A program made the position numbers and the translations under genes. DNA of 49,152 nt from RCC1774 sp050330855. Its GTDB lineage: Bacteria > Cyanobacteriota > Cyanobacteriia > Thermosynechococcales > Thermosynechococcaceae. Location: NCBI GenBank assembly GCA_050330855.1, contig JBHJNL010000179.1:1-49152 (forward strand). Reading direction: 5' to 3'. Positions 17,839-25,985 of this stretch are shown piece after piece. Below the pieces are notes generated by a model. The model did not search any database. It was not told the DNA's origin and worked only from the letters and a program-made list of their open reading frames with translations. The first letter of the stretch is position 1. Every line of letters starts with the position of its first letter.

Positions 17839-18046
17839 GAAGAGAGTCGCGTTCTGTCTTGTTCTTAGAGCTACATTGACCGTGGAAACAGCTATAGGAT
17901 TGCAGCTAAACAAGTATCGACAAGCACCCTCGTTATCAATAGAGAAAAATATCTGAGATCTCCGCTCCCTTAGAAACCATTCATAAAGAATCAACCCAAT
18001 CAAGGCTATCTCCCCCCAGGATTGGGGGGCTGGGGGGGCCAGTGCA
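17816..18046. repeat. Second MITE-like copy, left end degenerate
   Basis: The right end at 18009-18046 matches the element at 2542-2762 closely: TCTCCCCCCAGGATTGGGG, a G-run, then CCAGTGCAA. A weaker left end TTGCGCTGCTCCCCCC lies at 17816-17831, giving 231 bp, close to the 221 bp of the first copy. Both interiors contain CTATAGCTGT (here on the minus strand). The spacer 17839-18156 holds nothing else that I recognise except the presumed cupA leader. Confidence 0.5.
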
Positions 18047-18156
18047 AAATCTGAAAGTTTTTTCTCAACATATGCATACACAACAAGCTTTCTAAGAAAA
18101 TCGACGGGAATTCAAAACTTCCAGCTCAAAGTTAAAATCCACATTTGATAAACATC

Positions 18157-19455
18157 ATGATTCAAGTCGTATCTCCCCCCAATACTCTGCCGCCCTCAAC
18201 CCATGAGTTTGCAGACATTATTCACCGCCTCGAAGCCGGCGGTGCAATGCTGCCCGACTCCCCCGAAAACCTGATGCAGATTATTGGCCTCTATAAAGCC
18301 TATGCCGTGCCAATGGATTTCTACTGGCGCGATCTGCTCTATATTGCCGAACACGTTTTTCTCAAACCCTTACCCTTCTTCAAATATTTCCTGCCCCAGT
18401 CTTACCTCGATCTGCCCAATCACTACGCCGGGGAAGGTGCCGACCTACAAATCTGGCGCGGAGAAGCTACTGCCCATCCCGAACTATTAGCCTTCATGGA
18501 ATCTGGTGAAACCCGGAAAATGCCGAAGCTACTCCATCATCTCTGGCACGATCGCATCAATATGGAGTTCGCTGAATCCTGTATGCGAGCCATGCTGTGG
18601 CACGGACGCGATATGGGCATGGGTCAATTTGATGCCTTTCTCGACACCGAAGAATATCGAGCCAACGCCGACCGAGCGATTCGAGCCTTTTTTGCAAAAA
18701 ATCCTGTCATGCTGGGTCTGTACAAACTCTTCCCAGAGATGTTTTTAGAGCAGTGTCGGCAGATGTCGTACTATTCCAACCTGGGCCTGTTTTGGGAGAT
18801 CATGGCCCCAGTCTTTTTCGAGATGTCTGATCTCTACGATGAGGGCAAGATCACCACTGTGCCGGAGGCGATGGACTTTTTGGTGAATGGCATCTTTGCG
18901 ATTGCAGGTCGTCCCATCTACCACCACGTCTATGTTGGGGACGAATGTTACGAAATTATCCCTAAATCAAAGGGCTTTATGTGGCTTTACGAAGCCGCAT
19001 TGCCTTATGTCGAGGCTGTGTTTTATCGCACCGCACCCTTCCGAGGCACCAAGTCCTATAACGCTCAGGTCGGGCAGGTACCCACCGATCAAAAGGACTT
19101 CCACTTCGGTATTTTATACGCCGATGTTTTTCCGGTTGGCACGGCTGGCATTCCCCCCACTCAGCTCATGCAGGATATGCTTCACTTTCTGCCCGACTAT
19201 CTGCTGGAATACTACGAGCAACACTGTCGCGGTGAAGATGACATGCTAATTCAGTTGGGTATTAGCTTTCAGAGATCAATGTATACCGTTACCTCCGCTG
19301 TAATTCAGGCGCTGCGGTGTGCGCTGCTGTATCCCCTCGATGACCCTAATCCCAAACATCTTGAGGCCAACCGCGCGTTTTTTGAAGCGCAAATGGATCG
19401 GTTTAAGCGCCCTGAAGCGCGACTTACAGATATCCAGACCGCTCAATATCGTTAG
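18157..19455 (+). CDS. cupA: CO2 hydration protein CupA (ChpY)
   Basis: The ATG at 18157 gives MIQVVSPPNTLPPSTHEFAD; a TTG four codons upstream is open but not needed. The 432-residue protein is soluble and matches the Cup/Chp family throughout (YAVPMDFYWRDLLYIAEHVF, LLHHLWHDRINMEFAE, ending FFEAQMDRFKRPEARLTD). CupA binds the NdhD3/NdhF3 arm of NDH-1MS on the cytosolic face of the thylakoid and is thought to hold the zinc site that hydrates CO2. His and Cys residues are frequent in the first 200 residues, but I cannot assign ligands. The gene is separated from ndhD3 by the MITE-like element and from cupS by an unusual Uma2 gene. Confidence 0.93.
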   Translation: MIQVVSPPNTLPPSTHEFADIIHRLEAGGAMLPDSPENLMQIIGLYKAYAVPMDFYWRDLLYIAEHVFLKPLPFFKYFLPQSYLDLPNHYAGEGADLQIWRGEATAHPELLAFMESGETRKMPKLLHHLWHDRINMEFAESCMRAMLWHGRDMGMGQFDAFLDTEEYRANADRAIRAFFAKNPVMLGLYKLFPEMFLEQCRQMSYYSNLGLFWEIMAPVFFEMSDLYDEGKITTVPEAMDFLVNGIFAIAGRPIYHHVYVGDECYEIIPKSKGFMWLYEAALPYVEAVFYRTAPFRGTKSYNAQVGQVPTDQKDFHFGILYADVFPVGTAGIPPTQLMQDMLHFLPDYLLEYYEQHCRGEDDMLIQLGISFQRSMYTVTSAVIQALRCALLYPLDDPNPKHLEANRAFFEAQMDRFKRPEARLTDIQTAQYR

Positions 19456-19462
19456 AGCGTGT

Positions 19463-19546
19463 CTAAACGCCCTGTTAGCAATGTCAGTAACGTTTAGTAG
19501 CGACGGTCGAACAGCGACATTAGCGGAGATCGCTGTCAATGTCGCT
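19463..19546. promoter_or_regulatory. Two hairpins between cupA and the Uma2 gene
   Basis: CTAAACG (19463-19469) pairs with CGTTTAG (19491-19497). AGCGACATT (19513-19521) pairs perfectly with AATGTCGCT (19538-19546). No T-run follows, so simple intrinsic termination is unlikely. A TATAAT hexamer at 19551-19556 could be a -10 box for the downstream gene. Confidence 0.4.
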
Positions 19547-19585
19547 GCCATATAATCAAAAGAGAAGCAGCCCAAAGCCATACCC

Positions 19586-20383
19586 ATGACCTTTACTCAA
19601 TCTGGTAGTCAGCGCATCCTGAATCCGACGCAGCCGCCCCCGGTGCCGCGCCATGGCTTGCCCACGATGTACGATTTGCCAAGTGAGTTTCCTGAGAAGC
19701 TGGGTTTACCCGATAGCTATCATGATTTACAGCCTCAGTTTTTAAGCGCCACACTGCGGCTACCGGACTATCCCGATGGCAAGTTTTTTACAGGCAGTGA
19801 CTTTAATATTTACTACGATTTAGAAAATCGACTGTGGCACAAGCGGCCTGATTGGTTCTTAGTCGTGGGTGTTCCTTTTCTTCATCAAAGCGGAGATCTG
19901 CGGCTGAGCTATGTGACGTGGCAAGAAGCAGCCAATCCTTTCGTCGTCGTCGAACTCATTTCCCCTGGTACCGAAGATGAAGATTTTGGGCGTACAACGA
20001 CCGAGCCAGATAGCCCACCGACAAAGTGGACGGTTTACGAGCAAATTTTGCAAGTGCCGTACTACATCGTATTCAACCGTTACATTGACGAGCTGCGTGT
20101 CTTTAAGCTGCAAGCAGGCCAATACCAAGAGCTATCGTTGCCCGATCATCGGCTTTGGATGCCAGAACTGAAGATTGGGTTGGGACTGTGGCAAGGTGCG
20201 TATCCACAAGGTACCCACCAAGAAACTGAGCGGATCTGGCTGCGGTGGTATGGCGAAGATGGGCAGTGGTTGCCCACAACGGCAGATATTGAGCGGCAAC
20301 GAGCAATTTCTGCTGAGGCTGAGCTGGCGGCACTCAAAGCAATGCTAAAGAATCGAGGAATTGATTTTAATCGTGTTGAGTAA
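19586..20383 (+). CDS. Uma2 family endonuclease (DUF820)
   Basis: The 265-residue protein has the Uma2/DUF820 fold, a PD-(D/E)xK nuclease superfamily member abundant in cyanobacteria. The core is RPDWFLVVGVP (about residues 92-102), then FVVVELISPGTEDEDFG (about 117-133) with candidate acidic residues. A lysine in the next block and VYEQILQVPYYIVFNRY follow. The C-terminal 40 residues form a short charged helix (AEAELAALKAMLKNRG). The biological role of the family is unknown; nuclease activity is inferred from fold. It lies in the same direction between cupA and cupS, which are usually adjacent. A TATAAT box after two hairpins may give it its own promoter. It looks intact. Confidence 0.85.
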   Translation: MTFTQSGSQRILNPTQPPPVPRHGLPTMYDLPSEFPEKLGLPDSYHDLQPQFLSATLRLPDYPDGKFFTGSDFNIYYDLENRLWHKRPDWFLVVGVPFLHQSGDLRLSYVTWQEAANPFVVVELISPGTEDEDFGRTTTEPDSPPTKWTVYEQILQVPYYIVFNRYIDELRVFKLQAGQYQELSLPDHRLWMPELKIGLGLWQGAYPQGTHQETERIWLRWYGEDGQWLPTTADIERQRAISAEAELAALKAMLKNRGIDFNRVE

Positions 20384-20507
20384 GTTCGTTCGCAAGGGCG
20401 ATGCTTTTAAGGAATTGCGCCAGCAATTAATCGCCAAGATGTTGACAGAGAACTTTCATTGGTCTTCTCGCTTTATATTCTGAACCGCCTTCTAAGGAAA
20501 ATATTCA

Positions 20508-20909
20508 ATGGCAGATATTGTCGAAACTGCGATCGCAGCCCCCAACTTCAAAACCCTCGTCGCCGCCGTCAGCGCCGCTGGATTAGTGGAGACACTACAA
20601 AGTCCTGGCCCCTTCACCGTTTTTGCCCCCGTAGATAGTGCCTTTGAGAAACTCCCCCCCGGCACCATTCAAACCCTACTGCAAAACATTCCGCAACTCG
20701 GCCGTATTCTCACCTACCACGTTGTTTCGGGTCTATACCGGCAAGAAGACCTGCAGAAACATCCTGAGCTAACCTCAGTAGAAGGCTCACCCCTTCCCTT
20801 CAATCTAACCAACGGCTTTGAAGTCAAAAATGCCACCGTCATTGCCCCTGATATAGAAGTCGAAAACGGCATCATCCACTGCATTGACACGGTGCTATTG
20901 ATGGGCTAA
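20508..20909 (+). CDS. cupS: CO2-uptake protein CupS (fasciclin domain)
   Basis: The 133-residue protein is one fasciclin (FAS1) domain with both family boxes: GPFTVFAPVDSAFEKLP (about 43-59) and the C-terminal ENGIIHCIDTVLL. It has no signal peptide, so it should be cytosolic, as CupS is. CupS is the small subunit of NDH-1MS and binds CupA at the tip of the complex. AAGGAAAA lies ahead of the ATG. In Synechocystis the gene follows cupA; here a Uma2 gene intervenes. A general FAS1 protein is the alternative, but context favours CupS. Confidence 0.85.
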   Translation: MADIVETAIAAPNFKTLVAAVSAAGLVETLQSPGPFTVFAPVDSAFEKLPPGTIQTLLQNIPQLGRILTYHVVSGLYRQEDLQKHPELTSVEGSPLPFNLTNGFEVKNATVIAPDIEVENGIIHCIDTVLLMG

Positions 20910-21619
20910 AGCAAGGGCATTAGCCTAGATCCAGTCACATAGATCTATCTCTATTGAATCAGTAGAATAAAACGACTTGAACCTATCTCAACATCAGCCT
21001 ATGATGCTGAGTATAAATAGCTACTGTTTTTGGTTGCCCAGCGTCGATATTTCGTTTCTCCTAGACTCTCTTTCTAGGACTGTTCGTAAGATCAGACTCA
21101 ACTTGGCAATGATTTTTTAAGGGGTTGCCACACCCGGAGTCTAGCATTACCTATGGTGCTTCCCTCTAAGTCTTCTTTCTACTTTTATAAATCACTTTGT
21201 GAGCCAGTCTTTATGACTAGACTTTTGTCCGCTACCGCCTCGGTTGGTAAAGGGTTACGAATTTCGGAGCCTGTGCTTTCGTATCAGTGCTGGGCTTGAC
21301 GGTCACCACTCCATTGAAAGAATCAGCTGATCTGCGCCTAGGGTCTGCCTGTCGAGATGATCGCACTCCTGCGACTCTAGTGATTAATCGCCAGTCTTCT
21401 CCGACCTGCATTATTGCTTTATCAGCCTTCGAATAAGAATGTGGATGCTTAAACCGCCATCCTGCATTCATGGGCTGAGTGAATCAGTTAGATCGCAATA
21501 TGATCTCCTTGCCGATCTAACTGATTTTTCTGGTTTTATTTTGCCTGCCATCTAGCGCAACTGGCTCCTCTAGGGTGCTGATGGCTTTATTGTGTGCATC
21601 CCTATCGTTGTGTGCATCC
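20910..21619. other. Long gap between cupS and lrgB with possible untranslated RNA
   Basis: About 710 bp. A 79-codon minus-strand frame (21232-21471, MNAGWRFKHPHSYSK) lacks a ribosome-binding site and is doubtful. A 27-codon plus-strand frame starts at 21213. A strong plus-strand terminator at 21482-21534 ends a transcript for which no plus-strand gene is visible here. A non-coding RNA, or a long cupS 3' tail, is possible. Confidence 0.4.
21482..21534 (+). terminator. Strong intrinsic terminator
   Basis: AATCAGTTAGATCG (21482-21495) pairs perfectly over 14 bp with CGATCTAACTGATT (21513-21526), followed by TTTCTGGTTTTATTTT. The T-rich side is on the plus strand. The arm is too long to be chance. 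Confidence 0.8.
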
Positions 21620-22351
21620 CTAATGAAGGATACCGATTAGGCCTAGCAACCACGGTGAAATAACCGCTGAGCTAAAGGCTGACAATGCCATCGCCAGACC
21701 TGAAAAAGCTCCCATCTCAGGACTCACCTGAAAGGCACGTGCTGTCCCAACGCCGTGAGCAGTGACGCCCATCGCAATCCCTTTAACACTGTCGTTCTTA
21801 ATTCGTAAAACTCGAAACAATGTAGTGCCGATGACCGCGCCGATGACACCGGTCATGACGACCAGCGCTGCTGTTAGAGAGGGTAAACCGCCGATCTGCT
21901 CTGAAATACCCATTGCCACTGGTGCAGTCACCGATTTAGGGGCGAGTGAAAGCTGTGCCTGTGGACTGGCCCCCAATAGTTTAGCAAGGGCGACTGAACT
22001 CAAGGTGCCCACGGTCCCTCCCGCGACAATGGCGACAGACACAGGCAACCATAGCTTCTTGAGTACCGAAAACTGTTGATAGAGCGGAACCGCGAGGGCT
22101 ACGGTCGCTGGACCTAATAAGAAATGGATAAACTGACCGCCTTCAAAATAGGCTTCATAGGAGGTGTGGGTCGCAGACAAAAAGACAATTAGGGCAATGA
22201 CGGAGATGATCACAGGGTTGAGTAAAGGATTACACTTTGACTGCAGATACAGGCGATAGGCAATGCTATAGGTCACCAGAGTGATCGTTAAACCCACCAA
22301 GGGTGAGGCAGAAAGATAAACCCAAATTTCAGCCAACCCTGATCTAAGCAT
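21620..22351 (-). CDS. lrgB: LrgB family membrane protein
   Basis: The 243-residue protein has about seven membrane helices and the family features: NPLLNPVIISVIALIVFL near residue 41-58, GPATVALAVPLYQQF near 80-94, and KSVTAPVAMGISEQIGGLPS near 138-157, then GVTAHGVGTARAFQ. LrgB/CidB proteins were first described as murein-hydrolase regulators. Relatives carry small acids: pyruvate in Bacillus, and glycolate/glycerate for plant plastid PLGG1. The ATG overlaps the lrgA stop by 8 bp, so the two are translated together. Its proximity to the CO2-uptake locus makes a photorespiratory-acid carrier attractive, but this is inference. Confidence 0.88.
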   Translation of the reverse strand: MLRSGLAEIWVYLSASPLVGLTITLVTYSIAYRLYLQSKCNPLLNPVIISVIALIVFLSATHTSYEAYFEGGQFIHFLLGPATVALAVPLYQQFSVLKKLWLPVSVAIVAGGTVGTLSSVALAKLLGASPQAQLSLAPKSVTAPVAMGISEQIGGLPSLTAALVVMTGVIGAVIGTTLFRVLRIKNDSVKGIAMGVTAHGVGTARAFQVSPEMGAFSGLAMALSAFSSAVISPWLLGLIGILH

Positions 22352-22706
22352 CTAGCTCCTTCGCGAATAGGCGCTGGGTGGCGATCATGATGGCGGCGGT
22401 TGCAGCCATTGTCACGGCTGTACTGAGCAATAGGGTCATGCTAATCGGTAACCACTCTTTCGTAATCAGATCAAAATGAATCATAACGCCAACCCCAGCA
22501 GGTACGAAGAGCAGTGAGAGATGACTCAGCAGAACTTTCGACGTTAGATCTACCGATTGAGAGACGCTGTGTTGGGCAACAAAGGTGAGAAATAATAAGA
22601 TCATCCCTAAGACCGGGCCGGGAATCGGGAGTCGCAGCAGTAGTTTAAGCGCTTCTCCTAGTAACTGATAGAGCAATAGGATGGTGATGCCGTTCAGGAA
22701 GTCCAT
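22344..22706 (-). CDS. lrgA: LrgA family holin-like membrane protein
   Basis: The 120-residue protein has four membrane helices and the LrgA/CidA core: LYQLLGEALKLLLRLPIPGPVLGM in the first third and LSLLFVPAGVGVMIHFDLI near residues 84-102. It forms the small partner of LrgB in the inner membrane. In plants the two proteins are fused in PLGG1. It is the first gene of a two-gene operon on the minus strand, overlapping lrgB by 8 bp. About 180 bp separate it from the divergent pentapeptide gene, where its promoter should lie. Confidence 0.88.
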   Translation of the reverse strand: MDFLNGITILLLYQLLGEALKLLLRLPIPGPVLGMILLFLTFVAQHSVSQSVDLTSKVLLSHLSLLFVPAGVGVMIHFDLITKEWLPISMTLLLSTAVTMAATAAIMIATQRLFAKELDA

Positions 22707-22883
22707 ACTCTACTCCAAGGCGTTTACAAAGAGAGATAATGCTGTCCATCGGATCATAATATTGGTGATTGGAGTGGGGGTGGCTCCATCCTACTGATGA
22801 TTACGGCACTGAATCATGACTGTTGAGCAATGGGCGATCGCAACTCGGTAAAATACTCATAGAGAATCACGCGCAGGCCTCAT

Positions 22884-23243
22884 ATGGAAAATTCATCAAA
22901 TACTTATCCGTCGATTGCTGAATTTCTCAACAGATACGCCACTGGGGAGCGTAATTTTACGGGAATTGAGTTGAGTCAAGCCGATCTCAGTGCCGTGAGT
23001 CTAAAGGGTGCCGATCTGAGCTATTCAGATCTCAGTGAGGCCAACCTCAATAACGCTAATCTAAGAGGTGCCGATTTGAGTTACGCCAACTTAAGTGCAG
23101 CGAATCTGACCGAGGCCGATCTACGAGGAACGAGCTTGTTTGGAGCTGATTTTCGTAATGCCATTTTAAATGGCGTCAAATTAGCTGAGGCTGACTATGA
23201 CAGTACTACTCAATTCCCGGATGGTTTTGCCCCCAAAGCTTGA
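22884..23243 (+). CDS. Pentapeptide-repeat protein
   Basis: The 119-residue protein has a short helical lead (about 25 residues, SIAEFLNRYATGERNF). About 15 tandem pentapeptides of the A(D/N)Lxx form follow, starting at IELSQADLS and ending near FGADFRNAILNGVKLAEADY. Such repeats fold as a right-handed quadrilateral beta-helix. No signal peptide is present, so the protein is probably cytosolic. Functions of cyanobacterial members are mostly unknown; some bind membrane proteins or mimic DNA. It stands alone, divergent from lrgAB and convergent with the broken WD40 gene. Confidence 0.85.
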   Translation: MENSSNTYPSIAEFLNRYATGERNFTGIELSQADLSAVSLKGADLSYSDLSEANLNNANLRGADLSYANLSAANLTEADLRGTSLFGADFRNAILNGVKLAEADYDSTTQFPDGFAPKA

Positions 23244-23266
23244 TCAGGCCTGATAATGCCAAGATC

Positions 23267-24797
23267 TTACTTCGTCGCAGAAATAGATGGTTTAGCTGAG
23301 TTGTCGGTCCTTGATTTTGAAGGGCAAGACTTGAGATCGCCCCCCTGGTACTCAGCGGTCAGAATAGAGGTAAGTCTCTGACAGGCTCGGCTGAGAAGGG
23401 TTTCTAGAGTATCGATGGGCCAAATTTTGATTGTGTATGGTGATGTCTGACCGTAGGGGACATCTTCAATCAGGGCGATCTGAGTCCAGTCAGCATTAAG
23501 GGCAACCCGGACCCCATAATTCCCACCGGCATCCCATCGAATGTTGTAATCGTACTGGGCAATTTGTCGACCTTGGAGATCCCAGATACGGGCGTTGCCG
23601 TCTCTCATGCTAAAGGTGGCTAGCCTCTGCCCATCAGGGCTAAACAGAATTTCGTCAATCGGCCGGGTGTGGCCGATCAAGGTCGTGATCGGCTGACCGC
23701 TGAGATCCCAAAGCTCGACCGTACCGCTGGGTTGACGGATGACGTATTGATCGCCTTTGAGTTTCGTGAAAATGCCCCTTGAAGCTGAGCACTATAGTCC
23801 CGTTTAGATCTTGAACTTGAATTTCGCCTTTAGAAGACAGGCCTGCAATGCGATCTCCAGAGGGACTAATGTCAAACCCACCTAAATCCGGACGCTTGAA
23901 TTCTTCAACGAGCTGACCCTGCAAATCGATGAGCCGCATGGTTTCGTTGTTAGCTCCCCGCACCCACCCATGCCGACCGGATGTTGAGAGATACACCTCC
24001 TGATCGGCCAGCTTCTGATCCACCTTGACTGAAGCCTCGCCTTTCATCTACCCCGCTAAGTTCCATCGGCGCAAAACTTGCAAACCACCGACAATAATTT
24101 CTCCCTGCTCTTGATTAAAGGCAATCCGTTCTGTGAGTTGCCGCCGGTGTGCGGCCCTGCTCTCAATGGCTTCGATAATATTTTCTGGCTCCTTCAGCTC
24201 TGGCTGAACGGTAAACTGCTCCTCTTTGATCGTGGCGACCCGATTGCCGCCTAGCTGATTGCCACCTAGCTGATTGATACAGAGGCCCACTGCACATTGA
24301 ACCGCGACGAGATCGCGCTCCCCCAAGTCTGAAGGATGCTCAGGAGAGGCCAGATAGACCGCCACCGGAGGTTCTTTAGGATTAATGGGGTAGCGCTGCA
24401 GCAAATTCCCTTGCAGATCCCAGACCGCTATGCTTTCACCTTTTTGGTGCACCTGCAGCATGGCGTATCGCTGACCATCGGCACTAAACCAAACTCCCAG
24501 AATTTGTCGATAGTCCTGATTCGGCAGGTCTTCTGGTATATCTCGAACCTGCTGAATCTGGTCGAGAATTGTTTGCAGAGCCAGGAGAGGGCTAGTGGCT
24601 GGATAGTCCACGAGAGGTCGCCCATCCGCGACGAGTTGCTGTAGGTCTTGGCCCAAATTGACGGCAGCTCTCAAGGCGGCGATTTGCTGAACGGGGAAAC
24701 GCTGTAAAATTTGCGTTCCTGATCGTTCGAGGCGGGTGCCCACGTTGGCTTCAGCCTGGGCAATTTTAGCGATCTGGGTATTCAATGGCTCAGACAT
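23267..24797 (-). pseudogene. Disrupted WD40-repeat protein
   Basis: The gene starts near MSEPLNTQIAKIAQAEAN at 24797. The first part carries segments typical of the region before WD40 repeats in cyanobacterial sensor proteins (RFPVQQIAALRAAVNLGQ, ATSPLLALQTILDQI). WD-type blades follow (FSADGQRYAMLQVH, IAVWDLQGNLLQ). An in-frame TAG at 24048-24050 interrupts the frame after RRWNLAG, and an ATG follows at once in the same frame. The frame then shifts near 23770: GHFHE in one frame continues as KLKGDQYVIRQPSG in another. The last part (HTRPIDEILFSPDGQRLATF) ends with TLETLLSRACQRLTSIL, a common end of these proteins. Homology runs through both breaks, so this is one decayed gene. It lacks the NTPase or TIR part usual in its relatives. 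Sequencing errors could explain one break, less easily both. Confidence 0.8.
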
Positions 24798-24944
24798 AGT
24801 GGAAGACAGAATATCTAAGGTATGTAAGGTCTTGATTCTATATCTATCAAGCCTTACACCCCTTTTCTGTCTTCTTAAGTCAGTGCCATTGATCTTCAAT
24901 TCCCTCCTGACTGAGTCGCGGGAACTTAATAAACCATAATTGTT

Positions 24945-25370
24945 TCAGTTGAGTTCCCGTAGAAATTCTAAAGGCAGTCCATCAATGTCTGCAATAAAGG
25001 TGACCTCATAGGTGCGATCGCAAATCAGTTGTTCACAGGGCGGCAGCAGTACCTGCAAAGAGATTCCCTCCGCAAGCATTTTGTGCCTAAGTGATTCGAT
25101 CCAAGCAGACAGACCCGCATCACCCATCGCTTCCGTAACATCAAAACTGAGGTGATAGTAGCCCACATAATGGGGGTCACCAAAGGCATCGGGGGGGGGA
25201 TGGGGTTCCGGGATTTGAATGAGTTCGATGCGCCCCGCCGTCCCCTGCAGCCAACAGGCTAGGGTATAGCCCGTCGTAAACCGCTCTTGCACCTCAAAGC
25301 CAAGCACCTGATAAAACGCGATCGCACGATGAATATCAGCCGTCCGAATAGAGGTGTGATGGCCTAGCAT
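24945..25370 (-). CDS. VOC/glyoxalase-fold protein
   Basis: The 141-residue protein begins MLGHHTSIRTADIHRAIAFY. It has the two-module VOC pattern: HTSIRTADIHRAIAFYQVLG at the start, HLSFDV near residue 73, and a final ADIDGLPLEFLREL with a Glu. Candidate metal ligands are His5, His73 and Glu137. It differs from the other VOC gene at 11787-12227. It follows the TIGR02652 gene by 6 bp on the same strand, so the two are an operon. The substrate is unknown. Confidence 0.82.
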   Translation of the reverse strand: MLGHHTSIRTADIHRAIAFYQVLGFEVQERFTTGYTLACWLQGTAGRIELIQIPEPHPPPDAFGDPHYVGYYHLSFDVTEAMGDAGLSAWIESLRHKMLAEGISLQVLLPPCEQLICDRTYEVTFIADIDGLPLEFLRELN

Positions 25371-25376
25371 ATCGAC

Positions 25377-25889
25377 CTATGGCTCAAAAAAACGAGAATA
25401 GGGCGAATGAGCCGGTGAACCCGGTTCATTCTCTAACTCAAAATTAATCACTTGCCACCGGATATCTGTTTCATTTTCAGAACTAAAAACGACGGGTAAT
25501 CCATACAGGCGATGGGTCTGGTCATCACTAGGGCCAGACCAAGGCGTCGTCCGTTCTAGATAGGTCCGAATCAGTTGCTCATACCGATGGGCAATCACAA
25601 TGCGGGTCGCCCGGCGCCCTTGAGCATAGAGACGATCCAACGCCTCGTGAATCTCAAATCGAATCCCATCCGGGTGCGTATGCTGGCGGTGCCATTGATT
25701 GTCCCACTGTCGCCACTGCCGCCCTGACTGGAGATGCACCAGCTCTTCGGTGTTGGGGTCAGCCTCAAAGGCACCATGCCGATGGCAAAGGTAGGTATCG
25801 GTTAAAGTGAGAGCCGAGATCGGTTGTCGGCAGTGCGGGCAGTCCACCTCTGGGCCGAACACAGGGTAATGCAAGCTGGCCGAAGTCAT
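25377..25889 (-). CDS. TIGR02652 cyanobacterial zinc-ribbon-like protein
   Basis: The start at 25889 (MTSASLHYPVFGPEVDCPHC) matches homologue starts that I recall; the frame is open to 25979, which would crowd the divergent gene. The 170-residue product has a small zinc-ribbon-like module (CPHC near residue 17-20 and CHRHG near 34-38). A well conserved block follows (LVHLQSGRQWRQWDNQWHRQ, THPDGIRFEIHEALDRLY). The family is confined to cyanobacteria as far as I know and has no assigned function. It is the first gene of a pair with the VOC protein. Confidence 0.8.
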   Translation of the reverse strand: MTSASLHYPVFGPEVDCPHCRQPISALTLTDTYLCHRHGAFEADPNTEELVHLQSGRQWRQWDNQWHRQHTHPDGIRFEIHEALDRLYAQGRRATRIVIAHRYEQLIRTYLERTTPWSGPSDDQTHRLYGLPVVFSSENETDIRWQVINFELENEPGSPAHSPYSRFFEP

Positions 25890-25985
25890 AAAGCAAAAAG
25901 CTGAAGAACGCTGGCGTGGCCCCATTATACCTAGGATGGTAGTGCCTTCGATCAGGAAGAGTTGTTTTTTGACTGACATCCCACC

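Noticed and set aside
21232..21471. 79-codon minus-strand frame, possible small gene
   Set aside because: No ribosome-binding site, Arg-rich unusual composition, and the strong terminator nearby points to the other strand; left as doubtful.
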